From Tunturiibacter gelidiferens (GTDB lineage: Bacteria; Acidobacteriota; Terriglobia; Terriglobales; Acidobacteriaceae): DNA of 64,000 bases. The stretch's first letter is position 1. Every line of letters starts with the position of its first letter. Positions 53,156 to 61,668 of this stretch are shown here, in pieces. Location: contig NZ_JACHEB010000005.1 of assembly GCF_014201335.1 (NCBI RefSeq), forward strand, positions 310,001 through 374,000, read 5' to 3'. The position numbers and the translations under genes are program-made. Under the pieces are notes generated by a model. The model worked only from the letters and a program-made list of their open reading frames with translations, made no database searches and was not told where the DNA came from.

Positions 53156-54703
53156 TTAGTGAATCTGCGAGATGCTATTGACCTGAGTGAGTGACGGGAT
53201 AGGATTCATGCCTGACGAATGGGCAACGTTCACGCCATTCCCAACCATGCCGCCTGCCGCATTGACGATGTTGATCGCCTTCGCATTCGACTCAGCCGAT
53301 CCGGCGAGCGTCATGCTGTAGTTGTTGGTCGTGCTGATCGTCGACCCATCGACTGCGATGTTAGTCGCAGCTGCATCGGCGAGAGTGACCGCACCCTGAA
53401 CGTTGTCAGTTACCGCCGTGCTCTTCACTGCAGTCAGCGACTTCGAATCCGAAGCGCTCGTCGTCAGGCTGGCAGCCTGGCTGGTAGCGAAGTCATCGGA
53501 AGAAGACACATCGTGGGTCAGAGAGGAGTTATGTGCGAGGCTGACGCTCTTTGTGCTTGATGCGTTGGACGCCTCGGCAGCCGTCGAAGACTTGGTTCCA
53601 GAAGCGGACTCAGCCTCCTGCGCGGCCTCCGAAGACGACTTGTTGGTTGCAAAGTTGTCTGTCGTTGCGCCGTTTGCTGCGAGGGTCTTGTTGGAAGCAG
53701 CGTTCAGGCTGCCGTTGAGCGAGGCGGCGCTGTTTGAAGCGGTCGTGTCTGTCGCCGAGCCGTTGCCGGTTGCGTTGAACGACGATCCACCATTCGCTGC
53801 ACGAGTGTTGTTGGCTGCGCTTCCAACCGTCCCCGAGGTGCTTCCGCCACTCGAAGAAGTGTTGTTCGAAGTCGAGTTGCCAAGTGTAGAGGCGCTCCCT
53901 CCGGGATCAGCCGATGCGCCGTTCGCGGTGAATCCACCGCTTGCGGTGCCATTGGCGCTCTTTGCTGCGTTTGCCGCTGTGGTCAGAGTGGCGCCAAGCG
54001 ACTGCGTCGAACCCGCCGTCAGAGAAGCGTTCGTGGCGAAGGCGTTGGTCGTGCCACTTGTCTTGCTGGCATTCGCCGCGGCGGAAGCCGACTCAGTCGC
54101 CGAGGAACTCTTGCTTGCACTGGCATTCTGAGCAAAGCTCTTGCTTGAGTCGAACGTGTCCGTCGTGCTGTTCGTCTTGGACAGATCGTTAGTGTTCGCC
54201 TTGCTGTTCGTGGTGCTGCTATTTTCGGCAGCGTCAAGGCTCGCCGAAGAGCTGCTCGTCTTGGCGACGTTCGAGCTCTTATTCACTGTCAACTGGCTGT
54301 TTTTGCCGCGGTGATAGCCGGAAAGCGTCGCCGTTGAGTCCGAACCCTGAGAGATATCGTTGCCTTGCGTAACATCGGATCCTTTGCCCGAGGTATCGCT
54401 GCTGTCATACACGTTGACACCATTGGCCACCATGGCATCGCTGGAGTTCACAATGTTGATTCCGCTCGCGCTGCTCAACACACTGCCGCTCACATCCACA
54501 GATCCTGTGTTGCTGGAGGTGACAGTCGAGTTATTCGCTGCGATCGAAGAGTCGCTCGCGCCTGCCGTGATGGTGTCCAACTGGTTGTCACGGAGCGCCT
54601 GCTTGGTCTGCTTGTCGTTCGATGGTTTGGGCTTGTTCTGGCCATAGGCGGAGCCGCCGACGAGAACCGATGCAGTAACGAGAGTGCAAGCTAATTTATT
54701 CAC
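53156..54703 (-). CDS. Large secreted Ser/Ala/Asn/Thr-rich protein with terminal amyloid-type repeats (FapB/FapC-like)
   Basis: 515 residues from GTG 54703 (AGGAGG five bases upstream). Signal peptide up to GSAYG, then LRDNQLDTITAG at residues 37-48. Two matching repeats lie at the ends: INIVNSSDAMVANGVNV (near residues 82-98) and INIVNAAGGMVGNGVNV (near 477-493), each preceded by a SG.. or AGS segment. Between them is a roughly 350-residue low-complexity linker in which FATN/FAQN/FATS recurs (near 190, 222, 351, 405). This layout of conserved repeats joined by long variable linkers is that of FapB/FapC fibril subunits. First gene of the operon. Function as a fibre is inferred. Confidence 0.75.
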   Translation of the reverse strand: MNKLACTLVTASVLVGGSAYGQNKPKPSNDKQTKQALRDNQLDTITAGASDSSIAANNSTVTSSNTGSVDVSGSVLSSASGINIVNSSDAMVANGVNVYDSSDTSGKGSDVTQGNDISQGSDSTATLSGYHRGKNSQLTVNKSSNVAKTSSSSASLDAAENSSTTNSKANTNDLSKTNSTTDTFDSSKSFAQNASASKSSSATESASAAANASKTSGTTNAFATNASLTAGSTQSLGATLTTAANAAKSANGTASGGFTANGASADPGGSASTLGNSTSNNTSSSGGSTSGTVGSAANNTRAANGGSSFNATGNGSATDTTASNSAASLNGSLNAASNKTLAANGATTDNFATNKSSSEAAQEAESASGTKSSTAAEASNASSTKSVSLAHNSSLTHDVSSSDDFATSQAASLTTSASDSKSLTAVKSTAVTDNVQGAVTLADAAATNIAVDGSTISTTNNYSMTLAGSAESNAKAINIVNAAGGMVGNGVNVAHSSGMNPIPSLTQVNSISQIH

Positions 54704-55263
54704 TTCTGCCTCCTGGGCATTGTTGGGCGAACGCGTCCGTCTGCGCAGCAGAGCCGGCTGCGTAGGGACAATTTGACGCACCAAGCTGCTCACGCGCCGT
54801 AACCGGATCGACGCAGCTGGGACATCACCGAAATGTTGGATTAAGGCTTCAACTCAAGCTGAAATGAAACCAGCGAAAAACGTAAAAAGCGTAAGACGTA
54901 CATGCGATGAGGCTGCCGTTCAAGCCAATCGCGGTATCAATGCAATCCGTACGTGAAGCCCTTCATTACTAATAATTGTCGTCTCTGTTTTGCATCTATA
55001 GTGCGCAACAGATAGAGCCCGTTTCAGAAATCTTCGAAAGACCTCCGACATCGCTATATGTGCATTTCGAGTGCCAATTTGCAACCCGCATTCCACTGGA
55101 GATTTACAAGTTGTTCATTTCACATCATGCACCAACTTGCAATTTTCAAGGGAAAAGTTCCGTCGCGGCACATACCACTGCAGTAATTCTTCTGCATAGA
55201 CCTGCGGTAACTTACACGCCGTCCACGCAGTAACGCCTCTATCCCGGACTAACAGGTCCTCGA
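54704..55263. other. Region upstream of the Fap-like operon
   Basis: 560 bases, less GC-rich than its surroundings in 54840-55220. It must contain the operon promoter, but no convincing -35/-10 pair was found by eye. One plus-strand ORF (54976-55233) has no signal, family or Shine-Dalgarno and is not supported. Confidence 0.5.
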
Positions 55264-55869
55264 TCAGCGCCCAAGTTCCACGACCGTCTTCCGGTGCAGC
55301 AAACTATCAGAGTCACCAATCACCAATACGCCCGACTGCTTCCACCCATGCGTCAAGACCAGCTTCAAGCCCGTGGCGTCGCCAGCCAACTTGAAGACGG
55401 GTTGACTGATCACCGAGTCACCCGCAGCTACCTTTGCCGTGAGCCCCACTCCATTGACTCCAGTCGACTCTTTCCAACGCCGCCACTGCGCATCCACCAG
55501 ATAAGCCTCCATCAAACCATCACTCTTCGCCGAACGTCCCCGATTTGTAACCCGAACTGTCACTCGCACAAGCCGCCGCTGATCGTGAATCAAAAATCCT
55601 TTCACCTCCTCTACCCCAGTCACCGTAAAACACATATTGTCGAAACACTGCGGCTGTCCGACTGCCACCACCTTCTGCTTCTGAACCAGCGAAACTCCTA
55701 TCAGCACCACGAGATACATCGCCCAGACTCCGGCCAGCCACACTATTCCACGGCGCACTCGAAGCTGTTCGCCCCGCAACCGCGACAACCCAACCCCAGC
55801 AAATCCCAGGGCCGTCCAGCCTGCCAATCCCCACAGCAAAAGCTCCGCCGGCCTCACGCCCGACCCCAT
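55264..55869 (-). CDS. Membrane-anchored protein with DUF4352-like domain
   Basis: 201 residues: two TM helices (LLLWGLAGWTALGFAGVGL and VWLAGVWAMYLVVLIGVSLV), then an extracytoplasmic beta sandwich with CFDNMCFTVTGVEEV and RRLVRVTVRVTNRGRSAKS, resembling DUF4352/immunoglobulin-like domains. The two Cys residues are likely disulfide-linked. Divergent from the LolD-like ATPase gene with only 24 bases between the starts. Function unknown. Confidence 0.7.
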   Translation of the reverse strand: MGSGVRPAELLLWGLAGWTALGFAGVGLSRLRGEQLRVRRGIVWLAGVWAMYLVVLIGVSLVQKQKVVAVGQPQCFDNMCFTVTGVEEVKGFLIHDQRRLVRVTVRVTNRGRSAKSDGLMEAYLVDAQWRRWKESTGVNGVGLTAKVAAGDSVISQPVFKLAGDATGLKLVLTHGWKQSGVLVIGDSDSLLHRKTVVELGR

Positions 55870-55893
55870 TCGCGATAAACTTCATAGACATAC

Positions 55894-56682
55894 ATGTCTT
55901 CTCATTCTTCCACGTTGTCCCCCCAGCCCGACCCCTCCTCCACAACGCTTCTACACTCGACGCCCGATGGCAGCACCCCAACGCCCGTCATCCTCGCCCG
56001 CGATCTGGGCAAAACCTATCGCTCCGGCAAGCTCGAGGTGCCTGCTCTCCGAAAGGTCAACTTCGCCATCACCCCCGGCGAGTTCGTTGCCATCGTCGGC
56101 CCTTCAGGCTCCGGCAAATCCACTCTCTTCTACATTCTCGGCGGCCTCACTGGAGCCACAACCGGCTCGGTCCTCATCGACGGCGTCGACTTCGCCACCC
56201 TCACCGACGCCGAGCGCACCCGCACCCGCCGTGCCAAGATTGGCTTCATCTTCCAGCGTTTCAACCTCTTACCTACCCTCTCTGCGATGGGCAACATCGA
56301 GATCGCTCACGACATCGCCAACCTCGGCGCCACCACCAAACGAGAGCTGGACCGTCCGCTCCTCACACACCTCACCGAGATGCTCGGCATCCAGGGCCGC
56401 CTCGACCATCGTCCCAACGAGCTATCCGGCGGCGAGCAACAACGCGTGGCCATCGCTCGCGCTCTCATCAACCGCCCAGCCATCGTCCTCGCCGATGAGC
56501 CCACGGGCAACCTCGACACCAAAAACTCCGACGCAGTTCTCAAGATGCTCCGCCAATCCAGCCGCGAGCTCAATCAGACCGTCCTCATGATCACCCACAA
56601 CCCCGAGGCCGCCCAGATCGCCGATCGCATCCTTCACATGCGCGACGGCGAAATCACTCATATTGAGACCGTTACGCGGTAA
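55894..56682 (+). CDS. ABC transporter ATP-binding protein, LolD/MacB type
   Basis: 262 residues. Walker [11 protein letters not shown]-loop [20 protein letters not shown], signature [15 protein letters not shown], Walker [10 protein letters not shown]. Close to LolD/MacB ATPases that work with FtsX-like permeases in lipoprotein release or efflux. About 30 N-terminal residues before the core are variable. No permease is adjacent; the orphan permease at 27078 is a candidate partner but this is not testable here. Confidence 0.95.
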   Translation: MSSHSSTLSPQPDPSSTTLLHSTPDGSTPTPVILARDLGKTYRSGKLEVPALRKVNFAITPGEFVAIVGPSGSGKSTLFYILGGLTGATTGSVLIDGVDFATLTDAERTRTRRAKIGFIFQRFNLLPTLSAMGNIEIAHDIANLGATTKRELDRPLLTHLTEMLGIQGRLDHRPNELSGGEQQRVAIARALINRPAIVLADEPTGNLDTKNSDAVLKMLRQSSRELNQTVLMITHNPEAAQIADRILHMRDGEITHIETVTR

Positions 56683-56706
56683 CATCCCTTCTCCATACTG
56701 CCAAAA

Positions 56707-56739
56707 GTAGTTACTATTTCTAATAAAAATAGTAACTAC
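56707..56739. repeat. Perfect AT-rich inverted repeat
   Basis: Arms GTAGTTACTATTT (56707-56719) and AAATAGTAACTAC (56727-56739) are perfect 13-base inverted complements with a seven-base spacer. It lies 25 bases after the ATPase stop in an AT-rich patch unlike the surroundings. It could be an operator for a dimeric regulator, a terminator of unusual composition, or a remnant of a mobile-element end. Confidence 0.7.
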
Positions 56740-56840
56740 CAGCTTGGTTACTTACGCGAAAGCCCGCGAAAGTACTGCCAAATCGCATAGGACGAATCAT
56801 TTTAAAATTGAAGTAGATACTGCGTCCCTGTACCATTCGC

Positions 56841-57737
56841 TTGTCGAACCAGATTAGCGAGTTTGCGATCTGCCGGGGGGCCCCTGTGACTTACACGTAC
56901 TTCCAATCAGAAAAAGAATTTTCAGATTACTTCAGGCGAAAGCCCTTTCTTTTCTCCCACAACCTCGACTCCAACGATCTCTTCTCCACTCAATCCGTAG
57001 AAAAACTCGCCGAAATCTGGAGTCGTGACAGCACCAAATCCGGCTTCTTCTATCTCGATAGGAAATTCAGAGAGTGGGGAAGCGAGGATCACAAGGCGAG
57101 CCTCGTCGAGGCCTTTCGTCACTCCGACCTCAGCCGGATGAGGATGAAGCTCAGCTTCATTCACACTCAGCCCAGGTACGACAAGGTCCTCGAAACTATG
57201 ACGCACGAGCTTTCAGAGCTCACGCATGTCGATCTCAGCAAAGAGTACCGCGCACCCATGGAGACTCTCTTCCTCACGTCTCCAAACGAATTCACTCCCT
57301 ATCACATCGACAGCGAAGACAGCTTCCTCCTGCAGATCCAAGGCACCAAAACCATCTACATATTCGACGGAAGCGACAAAGAGATTCTCAAAGACCTCGA
57401 TATCGAAAAGTATTGGGCGAAAAACGAGATCGCGTTCCACGAAGAGATCAGGTCGCGCGCCATGCGTTTCGATATGGAGCCAGGAACCGGCGTTCACATT
57501 CCGATGCACTTCCCGCACATGGTCGAAAGCGGCCCCACTTCCTCCATGTCGCTCAGCATCGGCTATGAATCGATTGCATTTGACAGGGATCTCTTCCGCG
57601 TAAATCACCAGCTGCGCAAACTCGGTATCAACCCAACGCCGCCGGGCAAAAGCAAGGTCATCGACAACACCAAGATGGCAGTCTTCTCTGGAGCCAGAAG
57701 CATCACCAAGAAGCTAAAGAACCTTCACCCCAAATGA
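56841..57737 (+). CDS. JmjC/cupin-like domain protein
   Basis: 298 residues. A cupin core with HxD in TPYHIDSEDSFLLQIQGTKT and a later His in GVHIPMHFPHMVESG match Fe(II)/2-oxoglutarate-binding facial triads of JmjC-like hydroxylases. The 2-OG-binding residue was not identified, so catalysis is unproven. The start is TTG at 56841; GTG at 56886 after a G-run is an alternative. Flanked by an AT-rich intergenic stretch with an inverted repeat. Codon use in the first part looks less GC-biased than its neighbours, which might point to horizontal origin. Confidence 0.75.
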   Translation: MSNQISEFAICRGAPVTYTYFQSEKEFSDYFRRKPFLFSHNLDSNDLFSTQSVEKLAEIWSRDSTKSGFFYLDRKFREWGSEDHKASLVEAFRHSDLSRMRMKLSFIHTQPRYDKVLETMTHELSELTHVDLSKEYRAPMETLFLTSPNEFTPYHIDSEDSFLLQIQGTKTIYIFDGSDKEILKDLDIEKYWAKNEIAFHEEIRSRAMRFDMEPGTGVHIPMHFPHMVESGPTSSMSLSIGYESIAFDRDLFRVNHQLRKLGINPTPPGKSKVIDNTKMAVFSGARSITKKLKNLHPK

Positions 57738-57817
57738 GTCGTTCTGACTCGGCAGTCTTCCGGCCGGTTGCTTCGCTAGGCCACGCTCGGCAGCTTGATG
57801 TGTAACGCTGGTTTTCG

Positions 57818-58567
57818 CTACTCTCCAGACGGGTTTTCATCAACCCAATGCAGGTCGCAGGAACTGCAGTGCCAAGACCCGGAACCCCGAGGAAATGGCA
57901 AAGAGAATAGATAGAGCGACGCGAGAGCAGCTTTGCGACCTTTACGCTCCCACGTGATGTCGGTGGAGGTGCAGCGGGGACAGCGAGGCTGCGAGAACTC
58001 CTGTTCATCAGGAATGAAAAATTCATTCGGGATGGGTTGCGAAAGCAACGCTAGACCGGCTTCGGCGTCTGAAGCTGCAACCTGAAGGCGAATTCCCCCT
58101 ATGAAGTTCGAGACCTGCCAATCGAGGCGGATGAGGTTCTCGTCTCTTAAAAAGCAGAAGATCCCCGCGGATTCGATGACTGCTCGAGCGACGATGGCCT
58201 CGGAGAGATCGCGATAGCTTCGAATGGTGACGAGTTCGCGGAAGTCGGGTGGTGCGTCTTCTTCGAGCGCAGGAGCCTCGAAGGCGAGATTTCTAGAAGC
58301 AAATTCTGCGGCCAGGGCGGAACGCGCTTCGGGAATCAAGGAATGCCAATCCGCCAGCAGGCTTCGTAATTCAACCTCAGATATGGGACGGTAGAGATCG
58401 GAGAACGTAGGTTCTGGCTCGCGAAGAAAGGGGTTGAACACGCTTGGTGATGCTATCAAACTTGTTGATCGACCAGTCAATGAGGTTCGACCGCAATTTC
58501 GAGCCGCACTACTCTTCTTCAGCCAGGTTGATGCAGTCTCAAGGTTGTGATGATATAACTCCCGCAT
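57818..58567 (-). CDS. DUF2007 protein with C-terminal zinc ribbon
   Basis: Up to 249 residues; the start is uncertain. The central part (VTIRSYRDLSEAIVARAVIE, SAGIFCFLRDENLI) matches DUF2007, a putative signal-transducing domain. The C-terminal PRCPRCTSTDITW ... WHCSSCDLHW has two CxxC pairs forming a zinc ribbon with a hydrophobic turn between them. Seems cytosolic. Function unknown. Confidence 0.75.
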   Translation of the reverse strand: MRELYHHNLETASTWLKKSSAARNCGRTSLTGRSTSLIASPSVFNPFLREPEPTFSDLYRPISEVELRSLLADWHSLIPEARSALAAEFASRNLAFEAPALEEDAPPDFRELVTIRSYRDLSEAIVARAVIESAGIFCFLRDENLIRLDWQVSNFIGGIRLQVAASDAEAGLALLSQPIPNEFFIPDEQEFSQPRCPRCTSTDITWERKGRKAALASLYLFSLPFPRGSGSWHCSSCDLHWVDENPSGE

Positions 58568-58710
58568 GAAGACCGCCGGACATGGCGCAGCGCTGAATCT
58601 TTTCCTGTTATAGCGACGCTATTGCTTTTCGCGCAGCCGTTACAACCCTGACGTTGGTCGCGCCAAGCAACCGGCCCACTGTCGAATCACAAAGCGAGAC
58701 AAGGAACCCC

Positions 58711-59595
58711 ATGCCCTGGTATCAACTCGAGGACGCCAACGACCCCAAGCTCGACGCACTCGCCAAACAATACAACCTTCATCCCCTACATCTCGAAGAT
58801 GCTCGTAATCATGACGAAAGCGTCAAGGTCGACTCTGGCGCCGCCTACACCTTCGCCGTCTTCAAACCCGTCCGCCTCATCCCAGACCTCGATAACCCTG
58901 GCGAAGAGATGCCCTCGTTCTCCCCGATCGACATCTTCGCCGGCAAAGACTTCCTCATCACCATTTCAGATCCCACCTGCCCAACCACCGAGCAGGCTCT
59001 GGCCCGCGCTCGTCGCGACGGTGACGACGAGCACCCCGCCAAACTCGTCTCCCTCATCCTCGACACCATCGTCGATCTTTACTTCCCCGCGATAGACCAC
59101 TTCGACGACCGCATCGACCAGCTCGAAGACAAAGTCTTTGACGATCCTTCCCCCGAGATCCTTCAATCCGTCTTCGCCATCAAGCGCGAACTTATCGACC
59201 TTCGCCGTGTCCTCGTCAACACCCGTGACGCCTCGCTCCACCTTCAGCGCGACCCCAACACCATCATCGATGCTGAGAATCAGCCCTATGTCCGCGACAC
59301 CTACGATCACGTCGCGCGGCTGTTGGACTCGGTCGAAACCCAGCGCGATCTTCTCAACAACACCCTCGACATCTACCTCTCGTCAGTCTCCAATCGCACC
59401 AACGAGGTCGTCAAGGTCCTTACAATCCTCGGCACCGTCGCTCTACCTGCAATCGCCATCTCCGGCGTCTACGGGATGAACCTCAAAGGTCTGCCCTTCG
59501 AAGAATCCCCTCACGGAGCCGAATGGATCATCGGCATCACTATCGTAGTCACCGGGATCCTCCTTTATGTCCTTCGCAAGCTTGACTGGCTCTAG
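58711..59595 (+). CDS. corA: CorA-type magnesium transporter
   Basis: 294 residues from ATG 58711 (AAGGAA upstream). Large N-terminal cytosolic funnel domain rich in acidic residues and a long helix, two C-terminal TM helices, and the diagnostic YGMN motif at the end of the first helix (SGVYGMNLKG). Homopentameric divalent-cation channel in the inner membrane. The C-terminus ends in the typical positively charged RKLDWL. Confidence 0.96.
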   Translation: MPWYQLEDANDPKLDALAKQYNLHPLHLEDARNHDESVKVDSGAAYTFAVFKPVRLIPDLDNPGEEMPSFSPIDIFAGKDFLITISDPTCPTTEQALARARRDGDDEHPAKLVSLILDTIVDLYFPAIDHFDDRIDQLEDKVFDDPSPEILQSVFAIKRELIDLRRVLVNTRDASLHLQRDPNTIIDAENQPYVRDTYDHVARLLDSVETQRDLLNNTLDIYLSSVSNRTNEVVKVLTILGTVALPAIAISGVYGMNLKGLPFEESPHGAEWIIGITIVVTGILLYVLRKLDWL

Positions 59596-59731
59596 GCAAT
59601 CGTCTCCACCCCATCAACGCAATCTAGACGCCTGTTGACCAAGCAAAACTTAACAAAACTCTTGGGCCCACCCGTAGCTCATTCGGCATCTCTCTCGTTA
59701 TATGACGGCAGCGCCGCCAAGGAGATTTGTT

Positions 59732-59992
59732 ATGACCGACTATCGTGTAAGTCAAGGGGATGTTCAGGAAGATCAGCTGACCGCAGCCATCGAAAAGGTC
59801 ACCGCACAGGTTCCCTCTAGTGTGTACCTCGCTCTGGCTTTGGGATCAATGGCTGTCTCTGTGGGCTTCCAGGCTGCAAAGAAACCGCACACCTCTTTAT
59901 TCGTTGGCCAATGGGCCGCACCTTTCCTCATCCTCGGCATCTACAACAAACTCGTAAAACTCCACGGCTCCGACGGCACTACCCACGCCTGA
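59732..59992 (+). CDS. Small membrane protein, unknown function
   Basis: 86 residues. AAGGAG eight bases before ATG 59732. Two hydrophobic stretches (VYLALALGSMAVSVGFQAA and WAAPFLILGIYNKLVKL) form a helical hairpin. Short acidic N-terminus. Similar small proteins are seen in Acidobacteriota without known role. Confidence 0.65.
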   Translation: MTDYRVSQGDVQEDQLTAAIEKVTAQVPSSVYLALALGSMAVSVGFQAAKKPHTSLFVGQWAAPFLILGIYNKLVKLHGSDGTTHA

Positions 59993-60003
59993 TCCCCAAC
60001 GTG

Positions 60004-60028
60004 AAAAGCCCCGGCACAGAGCCGGGGC
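60004..60028 (-). terminator. Terminator of the carbonic anhydrase-bestrophin operon
   Basis: GCCCCGGC-acaga-GCCGGGGC with an U-run on the minus strand (TTTTC), 23 bases after the bestrophin stop. May also stop plus-strand transcription from the small membrane protein. Confidence 0.85.
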
Positions 60029-60050
60029 CACTTATAAAACATCGAACACA

Positions 60051-60965
60051 CTACCAGACCACGCCATCCACCGGCGCGACAGGTTGAGGCAACTTCGTCT
60101 CTCCCAGTAACTGCCGCAGATTGATCTCAATTGTTGTCGTAATCGAAGTCAGCGGCACATCGAAAATTGTATTCTCGAACGGATCTTCCAAATCGCGTCC
60201 TATTTTATCCAGCGCCAGAAAAATAAATCCAACCAGCGTCGAACCGAGCGGCGTAGACCATCCCATACTCGTCACCAAAGCCAATGGCAGCAGCACGCAG
60301 TAGATCTGAACAAAGAGCTGCGGAAAGTAGTCGTACACCTTCGGCATCGGTGTGTTCTTAATCCGTTCCGCTCCACCTTGCGCATCCGCAAGATCATTCA
60401 GGCTCTCATCCATCGCCCGCCACTGCAGGGCGTCGATCCACTCTCGAATCTGGCACTCCAGCAGCAGTTGGCCCATCCACTCCTGAATCGTCAGAGGAAC
60501 ATTTTTTTCAACGCGCAGCGCCTCCAACTCGCGCTCGTCGAGCAGTGGCGCCAAGTGCGGCCATGGCTCCAGCTTTCTCAGGTGCTGACGAAGAGCATGC
60601 ACATAAGCAATTTGCAGATAAACCATTCGCCGCTGCATCTGCTTCATCTCTGCAGCTTCGTCGGCTTTCACCGAGAACATTCCCGTCAGTACCTGCCGCG
60701 CCCAGCTCCGCGAGTTGTTCACAACCGAACCCCACAGAATGCGCGCCTCCCACCACCGCGCATAGGACGACTGGTTTCGAAACGCAACAATAATGCCGAT
60801 TGCGGAACCAAACAGCGACAGCGGAATATGCGGCAGTGCCACCCAGTCCCAATGCAACACCTTATACGCCGCCACCACCGCCAGGTCATACAGAACCAGC
60901 AGCAGCAGTGGCTTGCCCACGTACATCAGCATCGCTCTTAGCTGTCGCCCGCGAGGAACGATCAT
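60051..60965 (-). CDS. Bestrophin family anion channel
   Basis: 304 residues. YARWWEARILWGSVVNNSRSWARQ and the four-helix layout identify the bestrophin/YneE family, pentameric anion channels (Cl-, bicarbonate in characterised members). Overlaps the upstream beta-carbonic anhydrase by 4 bases (ATGA). The pairing suggests bicarbonate movement coupled to CO2 hydration, an inference from context. Confidence 0.9.
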   Translation of the reverse strand: MIVPRGRQLRAMLMYVGKPLLLLVLYDLAVVAAYKVLHWDWVALPHIPLSLFGSAIGIIVAFRNQSSYARWWEARILWGSVVNNSRSWARQVLTGMFSVKADEAAEMKQMQRRMVYLQIAYVHALRQHLRKLEPWPHLAPLLDERELEALRVEKNVPLTIQEWMGQLLLECQIREWIDALQWRAMDESLNDLADAQGGAERIKNTPMPKVYDYFPQLFVQIYCVLLPLALVTSMGWSTPLGSTLVGFIFLALDKIGRDLEDPFENTIFDVPLTSITTTIEINLRQLLGETKLPQPVAPVDGVVW

Positions 60966-61627
60966 TCGCTCTCGCCCTCAACCGCAACAGGCACAAACAC
61001 GCGGCCGCCGTCTTCCGAGATCCTCACCTCGCCCTTGCCAATGTCATACACCCATCCAGAGATCGTCAGCTCCTCACGCGCCATTGCGCCCGCAACCGAC
61101 GGATGCGTCCGCAGATGCTGCATCTGCAGCAGCACATTCTCCTCTGTCAGTCGCCGAAGCCGCCCCTCTTTGTTCTCGTCGGTCTCCGCCAGCGAACTCG
61201 CCACGCTCAACGCTGCATGTGCGTTCTTTAGCCAGCTCTTCACTGTTGGCAACTTCTCCAGGCTATCCGGATTCAGCAGCCCTTTCATTGCCCCGCAATC
61301 CGAGTGTCCGCATATCACTACATGCTGTACCTTCAGCGCCGAAACAGCATATTCAATCACCGCGCTCACGCCGCCCAGCATCTCGCCATAAGCCGGCACA
61401 AGGTTTCCGACATTTCGAGTTACAAATACATCGCCCGGTCGCGATTGTGTAATCAATTCAGGATCAATTCGTGAATCGGCGCAAGTCACAATCAGCGCGT
61501 GCGGTGTCTGGGGCACGCTGGCCGCCTTGATGTATTCCTGCTCATGGTTCGGATAAACCTTCGTCCGAAACCGCCGAACTCCTGCCTTCAGCTCTTCCAA
61601 AACAGCGTCCATAGCTCTCCCTTTCAC
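60962..61627 (-). CDS. Beta-class carbonic anhydrase (Can type)
   Basis: 221 residues, zinc enzyme. Ligands: Cys in IVTCADSRIDP, His and Cys in VVICGHSDCGAMKG; Asp/Arg dyad in ADSR. It is the longer plant/Can-like type, different from the short one at 40243. First gene of a two-gene operon with bestrophin, with which it is translationally coupled. ATG at 61612 behind GGGAG is an alternative start. Confidence 0.95.
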   Translation of the reverse strand: MKGRAMDAVLEELKAGVRRFRTKVYPNHEQEYIKAASVPQTPHALIVTCADSRIDPELITQSRPGDVFVTRNVGNLVPAYGEMLGGVSAVIEYAVSALKVQHVVICGHSDCGAMKGLLNPDSLEKLPTVKSWLKNAHAALSVASSLAETDENKEGRLRRLTEENVLLQMQHLRTHPSVAGAMAREELTISGWVYDIGKGEVRISEDGGRVFVPVAVEGESE

Positions 61628-61668
61628 AAACCGTTAGCTCTATCCTGTATTGTCGGGCCGGCCCGCGT

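Noticed and set aside
54976-55233. Small plus-strand ORF upstream of the Fap-like operon
   Set aside because: No Shine-Dalgarno, signal peptide or family pattern; probably chance in an AT-richer gap.
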